From the NCBI RefSeq assembly GCF_003963535.1, contig NZ_CP034539.1, forward strand, positions 9,548,001 through 9,612,000: a stretch of DNA of 64,000 nt, written 5' to 3'. Every line of letters begins with the position of its first letter. Within the stretch, counting starts at the first letter, position 1. The notes beneath the pieces were generated by a model. The model saw only the letters and a program-made list of their open reading frames with translations. It was not told the origin of the DNA and did no database searches. The position numbers and the translations under genes are program-made. This document shows positions 36,832 through 45,129 of the stretch, piece by piece. This DNA comes from Streptomyces cyaneochromogenes (GTDB lineage Bacteria; Actinomycetota; Actinomycetes; Streptomycetales; Streptomycetaceae).

Positions 36832-36888
36832 TCGACCGGCCCTGTCCTGCACCATCTCCACCAGCCCCTCTGCCGAAGGATCCGTCTC

Positions 36889-37743
36889 ATGCCGCAGCCC
36901 CCCGTTCGGTCCGACCGCTCGGACGGCGAGTTCGCCGAACTGTTCGCCCGCAAGGCGCGTACGTCCCTGCGCGGCTTCCTGCCCGGCCGCCGGGTCTGGA
37001 ACGCCGTCGGGGGTTCGGCGGCCGTGGTGCTGGTGATCGCCGGGGCCGCCTCGGTGGTCTCCGCCGTCGACTGGAGCTCCGGCGGCTCGGACAAGGTGAC
37101 CACCGCGGCCGACAAGGAGGTACCCGGGGAGAAGACCTCCGCCGGTAACGGCGCGAAGCCTACGGTCGTGCCGTCGCCGAAGGCGGAGGACAGCGGCAAG
37201 AAGAACCCCGAGATCGTCTACGTGCCGGTGCAGGGCGGGGGCGGCGGGGCCGCGGCGGCGGAGTCCACCGCGGCGTCCGGCTCGGCGGACACCTCGGGAA
37301 ACGGTGGCGCCGGCCAGGAGGGGCAGAGTTCCTCCACGGACCGCGGCACCCAGTCGACCACCACGACCGGCTACCTCTGGTCGGACGGCAGCGTGGACTC
37401 CGACACCAACGACTACTGGGACCAGAGCACCGTCACCGTCAAGTCCACCAAGCCCCTCACCTCGCTCAAGGTGGTCGTCAAGATCATCCAGACCGGCGGG
37501 GTCAGCAGTACCGGGACGTGGAGCTCCCTCGGGGACAAGATGCAGGTGGCCACGGGCGGCAACAGCGGCGAGCTGGACTACGTCGTGACGCTGAAGTCGG
37601 GGAACACGCTGGAACCCGGCACCTATGTCTTCAAGTTCCAGTACAACCACGACCAGGGCAGGCGGGATGCGGGCGGCGACCGCTACAACGTCACCGGCGT
37701 GTCGACCGATTCGGCGACCGAGTTCCGCAAGGGCGGTTTCTGA
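36889..37743 (+). CDS. Single-TM protein with secreted beta-sandwich-like domain
   Basis: 284 residues: a charged cytoplasmic N-terminus, one membrane helix (about residues 40-62), and a Gly/Ser/Thr-rich extracellular linker. A C-terminal domain of about 120 residues is rich in Thr/Val strands and Trp (TGYLWSDGSVDSDTNDYW, TGTWSSLGDKM). It resembles carbohydrate-binding or Ig-like wall modules but is not assignable. It lies 57 bp after the EccA-type gene, with AAGGA before ATG, and is likely last in the giant-toxin operon. It could anchor or display at the wall; it lacks any mycosin motif. Confidence 0.82.
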   Translation: MPQPPVRSDRSDGEFAELFARKARTSLRGFLPGRRVWNAVGGSAAVVLVIAGAASVVSAVDWSSGGSDKVTTAADKEVPGEKTSAGNGAKPTVVPSPKAEDSGKKNPEIVYVPVQGGGGGAAAAESTAASGSADTSGNGGAGQEGQSSSTDRGTQSTTTTGYLWSDGSVDSDTNDYWDQSTVTVKSTKPLTSLKVVVKIIQTGGVSSTGTWSSLGDKMQVATGGNSGELDYVVTLKSGNTLEPGTYVFKFQYNHDQGRRDAGGDRYNVTGVSTDSATEFRKGGF

Positions 37744-37806
37744 GCCGACGGCCGCCGCCGGGCCCACCGGGAGCTTCACAGGTGGCTCGTGTTGGGGCGC
37801 GCGGTG

Positions 37807-38760
37807 TCAGCAGGTGGGCCGCTGTGCGTGAGCCGGATCGAGGGCGTTGAGCACGAGCCGTGTGGCCACGTCGTGGTAGCTGATGCCGGCGTGTTCGGTG
37901 ACCGCGGCCGGGCAGACGTCCTGGAGCCTGATGTTGGTGACGTTCGGGGCGGCGCCGAGATAGGCCGAGGTGTACGGGGTGACGACCTCGTCGTACCGGG
38001 TGGCGATCACCGTGTAGCTGATGTCCGGGTGGGTCTCGCCGCCCCGGTTCAGGTCGTCGAGGAAGTCCGAGCCGATGAGCTGCTGGCTGCACGCCTTGCA
38101 GGCGGCCCCGAGGAGTACGGTGCCGCCGGGGATCGAGGCGGCGAGCAGGCCGAGGCCCGAGAACGTGGTGCCGTGGTTGGGCGGGCTGAGCGAGGCGAGT
38201 TTGTCGACCTCGGCCGCCCCGCCGCGGTGCTTGATGTAGTAGCGGGACACGACGCCGCCCTGCGAGTTCCCCACCAGGTCGACCTTCGCGACGCCGGTCG
38301 CGGTCCGGACCCGGTCGACGAAGTCCGCGAGCTGCCGGGCCGATTCCTTCATGTCGCCCGTGCCCAGCACGGCTCCGGAACCGCCGCCGTAGTTGAGGGC
38401 ATAGACGCAGTACCCGGCTTCCTTCAGCTTCGGGGCCAGTGCCGCCCAGTTGTCGTAGCGGTTCTCCATGGTGCCGTGGACGAGCACGACGGGACGTGGA
38501 TGCGCGGCGCCTGGGCGGCAGGTGAAGTCGTTTGCGCCGGTCGGTACGGCCGTGGGGTGGGCGAGGGAGTACGCGAGGGCCGACGGGAAGTCGTCCTGGG
38601 GCGGGCCTACCGGATCGGCCGCCGCCACCGGTTCGGCGTCGTTCGTGTCCGGGGCCGCCTGTGATCGGTCGACGTCGACCACGCCGATACAGACCGCCGC
38701 GGTGAGGGCGGCCAAGGACGAGGTCAGAAGGCGTCGGCGCCGGAGTCTGCGGGTGCGCAT
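37807..38760 (-). CDS. Secreted class-2 lipase/esterase (alpha/beta hydrolase)
   Basis: Secreted hydrolase of 317 residues. An Arg-rich twin-arginine-like start (RRLRRRRLLTSS) and hydrophobic region form the signal peptide, with cleavage near residue 34. The fold shows VVLVHGTMENRYDNW, nucleophile Ser in GNSQGG (near 165), and paired cysteines in the lid and C-terminal areas (ACKAC, QRPTC). This matches Streptomyces triacylglycerol lipases/esterases that hydrolyse tri- or short-chain esters. ATG 38760 follows AGGAGAC. Convergent with the preceding membrane-protein gene, divergent from a PucR-type regulator. Confidence 0.9.
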   Translation of the reverse strand: MRTRRLRRRRLLTSSLAALTAAVCIGVVDVDRSQAAPDTNDAEPVAAADPVGPPQDDFPSALAYSLAHPTAVPTGANDFTCRPGAAHPRPVVLVHGTMENRYDNWAALAPKLKEAGYCVYALNYGGGSGAVLGTGDMKESARQLADFVDRVRTATGVAKVDLVGNSQGGVVSRYYIKHRGGAAEVDKLASLSPPNHGTTFSGLGLLAASIPGGTVLLGAACKACSQQLIGSDFLDDLNRGGETHPDISYTVIATRYDEVVTPYTSAYLGAAPNVTNIRLQDVCPAAVTEHAGISYHDVATRLVLNALDPAHAQRPTC

Positions 38761-38957
38761 GAGGGTGTCTCCTCTGCCTGGCTGTCGTGGGGTGCGGCAG
38801 TGGATCCGTGCGTCACAGGAGAGAGACACGGAAGCTACTGGCGCGTAACGTCGGGTCCACACTCGCGCCGCCCAGGAGAGCCGCAACAGCGAAGCCGCGG
38901 GGGAGAGGGGAAAGGTGTCATGGGCGTGACATCTTTCCGGGAGGGGGAGTCACCGCG

Positions 38958-40169
38958 ATGTCGTCACAGGTCGAGACGTTCTCGCGTCAGCCCTGGCACG
39001 AGCTGCCTCCGGTGCTGGCCGCGCTGATCCGCACCCGGAGCGAAGGCATCGTCACCGACATGATCAAGGCGATCGTCGACGAGGTGTCCGCCTACCGCCG
39101 CTCGCTCGACTCCGCCGTCGGCCGCGACCTGACCGAGTCGGTGCGCCGGGCCGTGCTGCAGTTCGCGGAGCTGATCGAGCACCCCGACAGCGCTCAGGAC
39201 CATCACATCCGCCACTTCCGGCACCTGGGCCGTGTCGAGTTCCTCAACGGCCGTACGACGGACGGTCTTCAGGCCGCCTTCCGGGTCGGCGCACGCGTGG
39301 GCAGCCGGCGGTACGCCGAGATCGTGCAGGAGGCGTCACTGCCGCCCGAGAACGTCCTGACCCTCCACGAGGCCGTGCTGATCCACATCAACGCCCTGTC
39401 CAACGAGTCGGTGAAGGGCTTCCTGGCGGCCCAATTGCGCTCCGAGGGCGAGGTGAAGCGGGCCCGCCGGACCCTGGTGGAGCGGCTGCTGGAGCAGCCG
39501 AGAGGGCAGGAGCGGGTACCGCTGGGACCGCTGGCCGAGCGGGCCCACTGGACGTTGCCGAATGCCGTCGCGTGTGTGGTGGTGAGGTCGGCGCTGCGCT
39601 TTACCGTGCCCGGCGCGGACGGTGAACTGCTCTGCGTCCACCGCGGCGGCGACGTGGTTCTGATCGTCCCCGAGCCGGAGACCGGCGGGCTGGTCGACCG
39701 GGTGCGGGCCGCCGCCCGGGGTCGTGTCGCCCTCATGGGGCCCACGGTCCCGGCGCACGAGGCCTGGCTGTCCCTGCAGTGCGCCCGCCTCGCCCTCGAC
39801 CGTCGTGCGCAACAGCCGACGGAGCAGGGCGACGGGGCCTTCCTGCACGTCGACGACGAGCTGGCGGAGCTGCACCTGCTCCGGGGTGCCCCCATCGGGC
39901 AGTTGCTCGGGCGACGGGTCCTGGGCGTCTTCGCGGACCTGCCCCGGGGACGGGCCGCCCGGCTCGCCGAGACCCTGGACGCCCTGCTGATGTCCTGGGG
40001 GCGTACGGCTCCCGAGGTGGCCCAGGCGCTGGGCATTCATCCGCAGACGGCGCGCAAGCGACTGCGCCAGCTGGAGGCGCTGTTCGGCGACCGGCTCGGC
40101 GACCCGCGCTTCCGGTTCGAGGCCCTGCTGGCGCTGCGCACCCATGCCCTGCGGCCCACCACCGGCTGA
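38958..40169 (+). CDS. PucR/CdaR-family transcriptional regulator
   Basis: 403-residue regulator. The C-terminal helix-turn-helix (TAPEVAQALGIHPQTARKRLRQLE, seen in shorter blocks) is the PucR_2 type, preceded by a GGDEF-like or ligand-sensing region with FLHVDDELAELHLL. The N-terminus is all-helical and begins MSSQVETFSRQPW. ATG 38958 follows GGGAGGGGGAG. Divergent from the lipase gene, so it may regulate it. The effector is not deducible. Confidence 0.85.
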   Translation: MSSQVETFSRQPWHELPPVLAALIRTRSEGIVTDMIKAIVDEVSAYRRSLDSAVGRDLTESVRRAVLQFAELIEHPDSAQDHHIRHFRHLGRVEFLNGRTTDGLQAAFRVGARVGSRRYAEIVQEASLPPENVLTLHEAVLIHINALSNESVKGFLAAQLRSEGEVKRARRTLVERLLEQPRGQERVPLGPLAERAHWTLPNAVACVVVRSALRFTVPGADGELLCVHRGGDVVLIVPEPETGGLVDRVRAAARGRVALMGPTVPAHEAWLSLQCARLALDRRAQQPTEQGDGAFLHVDDELAELHLLRGAPIGQLLGRRVLGVFADLPRGRAARLAETLDALLMSWGRTAPEVAQALGIHPQTARKRLRQLEALFGDRLGDPRFRFEALLALRTHALRPTTG

Positions 40170-40180
40170 GCCGCGGGGCG

Positions 40181-41140
40181 TCACCAGTCGCGGGCGATCT
40201 CCGTCAAGTGGTCGCGGACCAGGGCGACATGAGGGTTGCCGGACGAGCCCGGGCGCTGGACGAGGAAGCCGGTGTTGATGGGCGGATCGTCCGGGTCGTG
40301 CAGCAGGACCAGAGCGCCCGAGGCCAGTTCGGCGGCGCACAGGTACCGGGGGAGCACGCTGAAGCCCGTACCGCCCGCCACCGCGTTCCTGACCGCGTTC
40401 AGGGCGGGCATGGTGACCGCCGGGTGGCACACCAGGCGCTTGCCGAAGACATGACGCCAGTAACGGCGCACGATCGGCAGGTCCTCGGCGTAGGCGACCA
40501 GCGGCACCCTGTGCAGCGCGGCGGGCCCGTCGGCAGCGACCCGCGCCGGTCCGCCGATGCGCTCCGCCCAGACGGGAGCCGTGACCAGCACGAACTCCTC
40601 GTCCATCAGCGGCACCGCGGCCAGGGTGCGACCGCGCGGCCGGTAGGTCGAGAGCACCAGGTCGTAGCGGCCCGCCCGCAGCTCCTCCAGGAGCGGCTCG
40701 GTCAGGCCCGGGGTGACGCGCAGCCGTACGCCCTTGTCGACCAGCGGTGCGAGGACGGGCATGACGCGGTCGGTCAGCAACTCGGCCGGGCCGGCGAGAT
40801 GCACCGGCTCCGCCGGATGGACGTCGGCCGAGCCGCCCGGCCCCGTGACGCCGGCGAGGGCGTCCAGCGGCTCGACGATCCGGGAGGCGAGCTCGTCCGC
40901 GTAGGGAGCGGGGGCGACGCCGCGCGCCAGACGCTCGAAAAGCTCCCGGTCCAGTTGCCGCTCCAGGGCGCGGATCTGGGTGGTGACCGTGGGCTGGGAC
41001 AGGCTCAGCAGACGGGCCGCGGCGGTGAAGGAGCCGGTGCGGTACACGGCGAGGAAGGTGCGCAGGAGGTTCAGGTCCACCGGCGCCGCGCCGCCGGGTC
41101 GGCCGCCCTCGCCGCTCTCATTGGAATCCCTATGCCTCAT
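40181..41140 (-). CDS. LysR-family transcriptional regulator
   Basis: About 319-residue regulator with an N-terminal HTH (VDLNLLRTFLAVYRTGSFTA, LLSLSQPTVTTQIRALE, LFERLARG) and a C-terminal effector domain. The start is uncertain: ATG 41140 or 41146, GTG near 41080 (canonical VDLNLL start) or TTG 41164 all lack a strong ribosome site. The start region overlaps an inverted repeat likely to be its own operator. Divergent from a DJ-1/PfpI gene, which is the probable target. Confidence 0.88.
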   Translation of the reverse strand: MRHRDSNESGEGGRPGGAAPVDLNLLRTFLAVYRTGSFTAAARLLSLSQPTVTTQIRALERQLDRELFERLARGVAPAPYADELASRIVEPLDALAGVTGPGGSADVHPAEPVHLAGPAELLTDRVMPVLAPLVDKGVRLRVTPGLTEPLLEELRAGRYDLVLSTYRPRGRTLAAVPLMDEEFVLVTAPVWAERIGGPARVAADGPAALHRVPLVAYAEDLPIVRRYWRHVFGKRLVCHPAVTMPALNAVRNAVAGGTGFSVLPRYLCAAELASGALVLLHDPDDPPINTGFLVQRPGSSGNPHVALVRDHLTEIARDW

Positions 41141-41166
41141 ATGCATGAGCCTATTGGATTCCAATG
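41119..41166. promoter_or_regulatory. Nested palindromic operator between LysR and DJ-1/PfpI genes
   Basis: CATTGGAATCC (41119-41129) is repeated inverted as GGATTCCAATG (41156-41166), 26 bp apart. Between them lies CTCAT-ATGC-ATGAG (41136-41149), and the right arm itself forms ATTGGATTCCAAT. Such dyads near a LysR start are typical of LysR binding sites and probably regulate both divergent genes. Confidence 0.65.
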
Positions 41167-41269
41167 GCAGGGCGCGCGTACGGTCGAGGCATCGACGTCC
41201 TGACGATCTGTACGCACAGCGTCAGGAAACCCCAGGAAACCCGCCTCCCGAATCTCGGAAAGAGCCCCC

Positions 41270-41965
41270 ATGTCGAAGATCCTTTTCGTGCTGACCGGCG
41301 CCGACCACTGGACGCTGGCCGACGGCACCAAGCACCCCACCGGCTTCTGGGCCGAGGAGGCCGTCGCTCCGTACGAGGCCTTCAAGGCCGCCGGTCACGA
41401 GGTCGTCGTGGCCACGCCGGGCGGCGTCGTACCGCCCGTCGACCAGGGCAGCCTCGCGGCCGAGGTCAACGGCGGTCAGGAGAACGCCGACCGGGTCGCC
41501 GCCGTACTCGCCGCGATGACGGAGCTGCGGGAGCCGCTCCGGGTGGCGGACGTGGACCTCGACGACTACGCCGCCGTGTTCTACCCCGGCGGTCACGGCC
41601 CGATGGAGGACCTGGCGGTCGACGCCGACTCCGGCAGGCTGCTGACCGGCGCCCTGGAGTCCGGCAAGCCGCTGGGCGTCGTCTGCCACGCCCCGGCCGC
41701 CCTGCTGGCCGCGACCAAGGACGACGGCACCAACGCCTTCGCCGGCGCGAGGGTGGCCGCGTTCACCAACGCCGAGGAGACCCAGGCCGGCTTCGCGGAC
41801 AAGGCCCAGTGGCTGCTGCAGGACCGGCTCACCGAGGCCGGCGTGCAGGTCCAGGTGGGCGAGCCGTGGGCCCCGCACGTGGTGGTCGACGGCAACCTGG
41901 TCACCGGCCAGAACCCCGCCTCCGCCGCCCCGCTCGCCGCCGAACTGCTGAAGAAGCTGGGCTGA
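41270..41965 (+). CDS. DJ-1/PfpI superfamily protein (Hsp31-like)
   Basis: 231 residues, cytoplasmic. The nucleophile elbow is Cys139 in GVVCHAPAAL, with FYPGGHGPMEDL before it; both fit the class that includes Hsp31 chaperone/glyoxalase III and related hydrolases. Hsp31-like length and the inserted C-terminal region (FTNAEETQAG) are also seen. AGAGCCCCC lies before ATG. Four bases separate it from the next TetR gene, so the two are cotranscribed. Likely detoxifies methylglyoxal or oxidative damage; biochemical activity is inferred from family. Confidence 0.88.
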   Translation: MSKILFVLTGADHWTLADGTKHPTGFWAEEAVAPYEAFKAAGHEVVVATPGGVVPPVDQGSLAAEVNGGQENADRVAAVLAAMTELREPLRVADVDLDDYAAVFYPGGHGPMEDLAVDADSGRLLTGALESGKPLGVVCHAPAALLAATKDDGTNAFAGARVAAFTNAEETQAGFADKAQWLLQDRLTEAGVQVQVGEPWAPHVVVDGNLVTGQNPASAAPLAAELLKKLG

Positions 41966-41968
41966 ACC

Positions 41969-42610
41969 ATGGCCGCCGACCGGCTCGACGAGGTCCTCGA
42001 CGCCGCGTACGACTGCCTGACCCGGTACGGCGTGCGGCGCACCACGATGGACGACATCGCCCTGCGCATGGGCGTGTCCCGCTCGGCGGTCTACCAGTAC
42101 GTCCGCGGCAAGGACGACGCCTTCCGGCAACTCGCCGCCCGCCTGCACACCCGGGCGCTGCGGCGGGCCCGGGACGCCGCCACGGCCGAGGACGCCTCGT
42201 ACACGACGCGCGTACGAGGCGTCCTGGCCGCCAAGCTCGACCTGGCCCGTGGTCTCACCGGGGACTCCCCGCACACCGCGGAACTCCTCGACGACAAGGC
42301 CCGGTTGTTCGGCGACATCTGCGGCACCTTCACCGCCGACCTGCGGCAGCTGCTGACCGCTCTGTTCGCCGAGGCGGGCACCTCCGCCACGATCGAGCCC
42401 GCCGAGGCCGCCGACATCTGCCTCGCGCTGGTCACCGGTCTGGAAGCGGCACCGGACGGCGAGCGACTGCTCGGCCCCGCGACGGAGGCGCTGCTGACCG
42501 GCCTGATGACAGCGGGCGACGCCCACGGCCACGACGGGCCGGCCGGCCTCGGCCGCGACGGTGCCTACGGCCCTTCCGGGCTGCCGGCACGGTGCGCGGC
42601 CGAGGCCTGA
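41969..42610 (+). CDS. TetR-family transcriptional regulator
   Basis: 213 residues. The N-terminal HTH is typical: VLDAAYDCLTRYGVRRTT, then IALRMGVSRSAVYQYV and KDDAF. The helical ligand domain follows. ATG 41969 lies 3 bp after the DJ-1/PfpI stop, so the two form an operon, suggesting autoregulation or a stress role. The C-terminus is Gly/His-rich and may be disordered. The ligand is unknown. Confidence 0.88.
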   Translation: MAADRLDEVLDAAYDCLTRYGVRRTTMDDIALRMGVSRSAVYQYVRGKDDAFRQLAARLHTRALRRARDAATAEDASYTTRVRGVLAAKLDLARGLTGDSPHTAELLDDKARLFGDICGTFTADLRQLLTALFAEAGTSATIEPAEAADICLALVTGLEAAPDGERLLGPATEALLTGLMTAGDAHGHDGPAGLGRDGAYGPSGLPARCAAEA

Positions 42611-42619
42611 TGCGCCTTC

Positions 42620-42916
42620 CTACTGCTGGAACGCGGCGCCGGCGTCACCGAAGCCCTGCCCCTTTCCGTCGTCCTGGGTGGCCTCACTGCCGGAGGCGCC
42701 GGCGCTCTGGTCCTTGAACGAGGGCCCTGCCCAGCTCTCGCTCCCGAAGGCGGCGCCACCCTGGCCCTTGTCGAACGACGGGCCCTGCCAGCTCTCGTTC
42801 CCGAAGGCCGCACCGGAGGTGCTCTGGTCGTCGGCGTCCGCGATGGCAGTGGTGGCGCCGCCGAGGACGACCATGGTTCCGAGGGCGGTGGCGGCAAGTG
42901 CGGTGCGAATACGCAT
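42620..42916 (-). CDS. Small secreted repeat protein of unknown function
   Basis: 98 residues: signal peptide (about 1-26, ending AIADA) and a Gly/Ser/Asp-rich mature part. Two near-identical motifs, GAAFGNESWQGPSF and GAAFGSESWAGPSF, and a final GAAFQQ, form an internal repeat. AGGAGT before ATG supports translation. Convergent with the TetR gene. No known family recognised; possibly a wall-associated or aerial-hypha surface peptide, but no chaplin or rodlin signature is seen. Confidence 0.75.
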   Translation of the reverse strand: MRIRTALAATALGTMVVLGGATTAIADADDQSTSGAAFGNESWQGPSFDKGQGGAAFGSESWAGPSFKDQSAGASGSEATQDDGKGQGFGDAGAAFQQ

Positions 42917-43074
42917 GCGTACTCCTGTGGTGTGGGTGGTGTTGTCTCATGAAGATCACCCTCTGAACGCGAGAGGTACACCAGGAGCCACTCGGACGAG
43001 TGACCGCCGCATGGCAACCAGCGCGTTGTGATCGAGGAGTTCCCCGGCGGGGTGAGCGGTGCGACGATGCCGGG

Positions 43075-44577
43075 GTGATCACATCCTCGGACCCCGTCGA
43101 CGACAGATCCTCCGGCCGCAGGCTCCAGGTGGAGACCCACGGCCTCGACGTGATCGCCGACACCGAACGCAAAGGCACGCCCCGGACCCTGTTCTGGCCC
43201 TGGTTCGGCGCCAACGTGTCCATCCTGGGCCTGAGTTACGGTGCCTTCGCGCTCGGCTTCGGGATCTCCTTCTGGCAGGCGCTCGCCGCCGGAGTCGTCG
43301 GCATCGTCTTCTCGTTCCTGCTGTGCGGGTTCGTCGCCGTGGCCGGGAAGCGCGGCTCCGCGCCGACCATGGTGCTCGGCCGCGCCGCGTACGGCGTGCG
43401 CGGAAACAGGCTGCCGTCGGTGATCTCCTGGATCCTCACCGTCGGCTGGGAGACCGTGCTCTGCGCCCTCGCCACCATGGCCACCGCGACCGTGTTCGAC
43501 AGGCTCGGCTGGGGCGGCGGCACCGAGACCAAGGTGGTCGCCCTCGCCGTCGTGGCCGCGCTGACCGTCGTCGTGGGCGTCATGGGCTTCGACCTGATCA
43601 TGCGCTTCCAGACCGTGATCACCGTGGTCACGGGCGTACTCACCGTCGTGTACGTCGCCCTCGTCGCCGACCACGTCCACTGGTCCGCCGTCAGCTCCGT
43701 ACCGGCGGGCTCCGCACAGGAGTTCATCGGCGCGCTCGTCTTCATGATGACCGGCTTCGGCCTCGGCTGGGTCAACGCGGCCGCCGACTACTCCCGCTAT
43801 CTGCCGCGCACCGCGTCGAGCCGGGGCGTGATCGGCTGGACCGCGTTCGGCGCGTCGCTGGCACCGCTGCTCCTGCTGGTCTTCGGGCTCCTGCTGGCCG
43901 GCTCCTCCAGCGGGCTCAGCGAAGCCGTCGCCGCCGACCCGATCGGCGCGCTGACGACGATCCTGCCGACCTGGTTCCTGGTCCCGTTCGCCGTCGTCGC
44001 CGTCCTCGGCCTGGTCGGCGGCGCGGTCCTCGACATCTACTCGTCCGGCCTGGCCCTGCTCTCGGCGGGCCTGCGCGTGCCGCGCTATGTGGCAGCCCTG
44101 TTCGACGGCGTCCTGATGATCGCGGGTTCGATCTACATCGTGTTCGTCGCCGACGACTTCCTCGGCCCGTTCATGGGCTTCCTCACCACACTCGGCGTCC
44201 CCATCGCCGCCTGGTGCGGCATCATGCTCGCCGACCTGGCCCTGCGCAGCCGCGACTATGACGAGCCCGACCTCTACCGCCCGACGGGCCGTTACGGCGA
44301 CGTACCGCTCATCCCGCTGCTCCTGACGCTCACGGCCACCGCCCTCGGCTGGGGCCTGGTCACCAACTCGACGGCGAACTGGCTGGACTGGCAGGGCTAT
44401 CTGCTCGGCCCGCTGGGCCTCGGCGGCAGGTCCGGCGCCTGGGCGTACGCCAACCTCGGCGTCCTCGCGGCCCTGGCGCTGGGCTTCCTCGGCACTCTGG
44501 CGCTGCGCCGCGGAACCATCCGCGCACAGGAAGCGCAGGCACCGAGCCCTACGGCGGACGAAGGAGCGACCGCGTGA
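43075..44577 (+). CDS. NCS1-family purine/pyrimidine/allantoin permease
   Basis: Membrane transporter of 500 residues, 12 predicted helices. Features include LFWPWFGANVSILGLSYGAF at the first helix, GFGLGWVNAAADYSRYLPR around the middle, and many hydrophobic segments. GTG 43075 is chosen because the protein family begins near here; an upstream ATG at 43000 would add a poorly conserved 25 residues. The stop overlaps the next gene (GTGA). Likely imports a nucleobase or a related nitrogen compound that the coupled hydrolase may process. Confidence 0.88.
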   Translation: MITSSDPVDDRSSGRRLQVETHGLDVIADTERKGTPRTLFWPWFGANVSILGLSYGAFALGFGISFWQALAAGVVGIVFSFLLCGFVAVAGKRGSAPTMVLGRAAYGVRGNRLPSVISWILTVGWETVLCALATMATATVFDRLGWGGGTETKVVALAVVAALTVVVGVMGFDLIMRFQTVITVVTGVLTVVYVALVADHVHWSAVSSVPAGSAQEFIGALVFMMTGFGLGWVNAAADYSRYLPRTASSRGVIGWTAFGASLAPLLLLVFGLLLAGSSSGLSEAVAADPIGALTTILPTWFLVPFAVVAVLGLVGGAVLDIYSSGLALLSAGLRVPRYVAALFDGVLMIAGSIYIVFVADDFLGPFMGFLTTLGVPIAAWCGIMLADLALRSRDYDEPDLYRPTGRYGDVPLIPLLLTLTATALGWGLVTNSTANWLDWQGYLLGPLGLGGRSGAWAYANLGVLAALALGFLGTLALRRGTIRAQEAQAPSPTADEGATA

Positions 44578-45122
44578 CCTCCGGGCTGCTCGCCGTCATC
44601 GACATGCAGCGCGTCTTCGCCGACCCCGACAGCCCCTGGGCGGCCCCTCGCTTCGCCGAAGCGGCGGCGGGCGTACGACGTCTGCTGCCGGCCTTCGGGG
44701 ACCGGGTGACGTTCACCCGTTTCGTGGCCCCCGACAAGCCGGAAGGCGCCTGGCGCGCGTACTACGAGCAGTGGCCCTTCGCCCTGCAACCCCCGGACGC
44801 CCGACTCTGGCGGCTGACGGACGAGTTCGCCGCCGGCGCACTCCATGTGCTGGACGCCACCACCTTCGGCAAATGGACCCCGGAACTGGCCCGACGCGCC
44901 ACTTCGGAGGGCCGCCTGGTCCTGGCCGGCGTCAGCACCGACTGCTGCGTTCTGTCGACCGCGCTGGCGGCCGCCGACGCGGGTATGGAGGTGCTGGTCG
45001 TCGCCGACGCCTGCGCGGGGGCGGACGACGACTCGCACGCCAAGGCGTTGCAGGTGCTGGACCTGTACCGGCCGCTGATCCGGGTGACGACGCTCGCCGA
45101 GCTGCTGAAGGACCCGGCATGA
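44574..45122 (+). CDS. Isochorismatase-fold cysteine hydrolase (nicotinamidase-like)
   Basis: 182 residues. The catalytic triad positions are Asp10 (VIDMQ), Lys in TFGKW and Cys in GVSTDCCVLST. The fold covers nicotinamidases, N-carbamoylsarcosine amidases and ureidoacrylate hydrolases; the Asp-rich metal site of nicotinamidase is not seen. GTG 44574 overlaps the permease stop, so uptake and hydrolysis are coupled. The substrate is likely a nitrogenous amide imported by the permease. Confidence 0.88.
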   Translation: MTSGLLAVIDMQRVFADPDSPWAAPRFAEAAAGVRRLLPAFGDRVTFTRFVAPDKPEGAWRAYYEQWPFALQPPDARLWRLTDEFAAGALHVLDATTFGKWTPELARRATSEGRLVLAGVSTDCCVLSTALAAADAGMEVLVVADACAGADDDSHAKALQVLDLYRPLIRVTTLAELLKDPA

Positions 45123-45129
45123 CCGGCGG

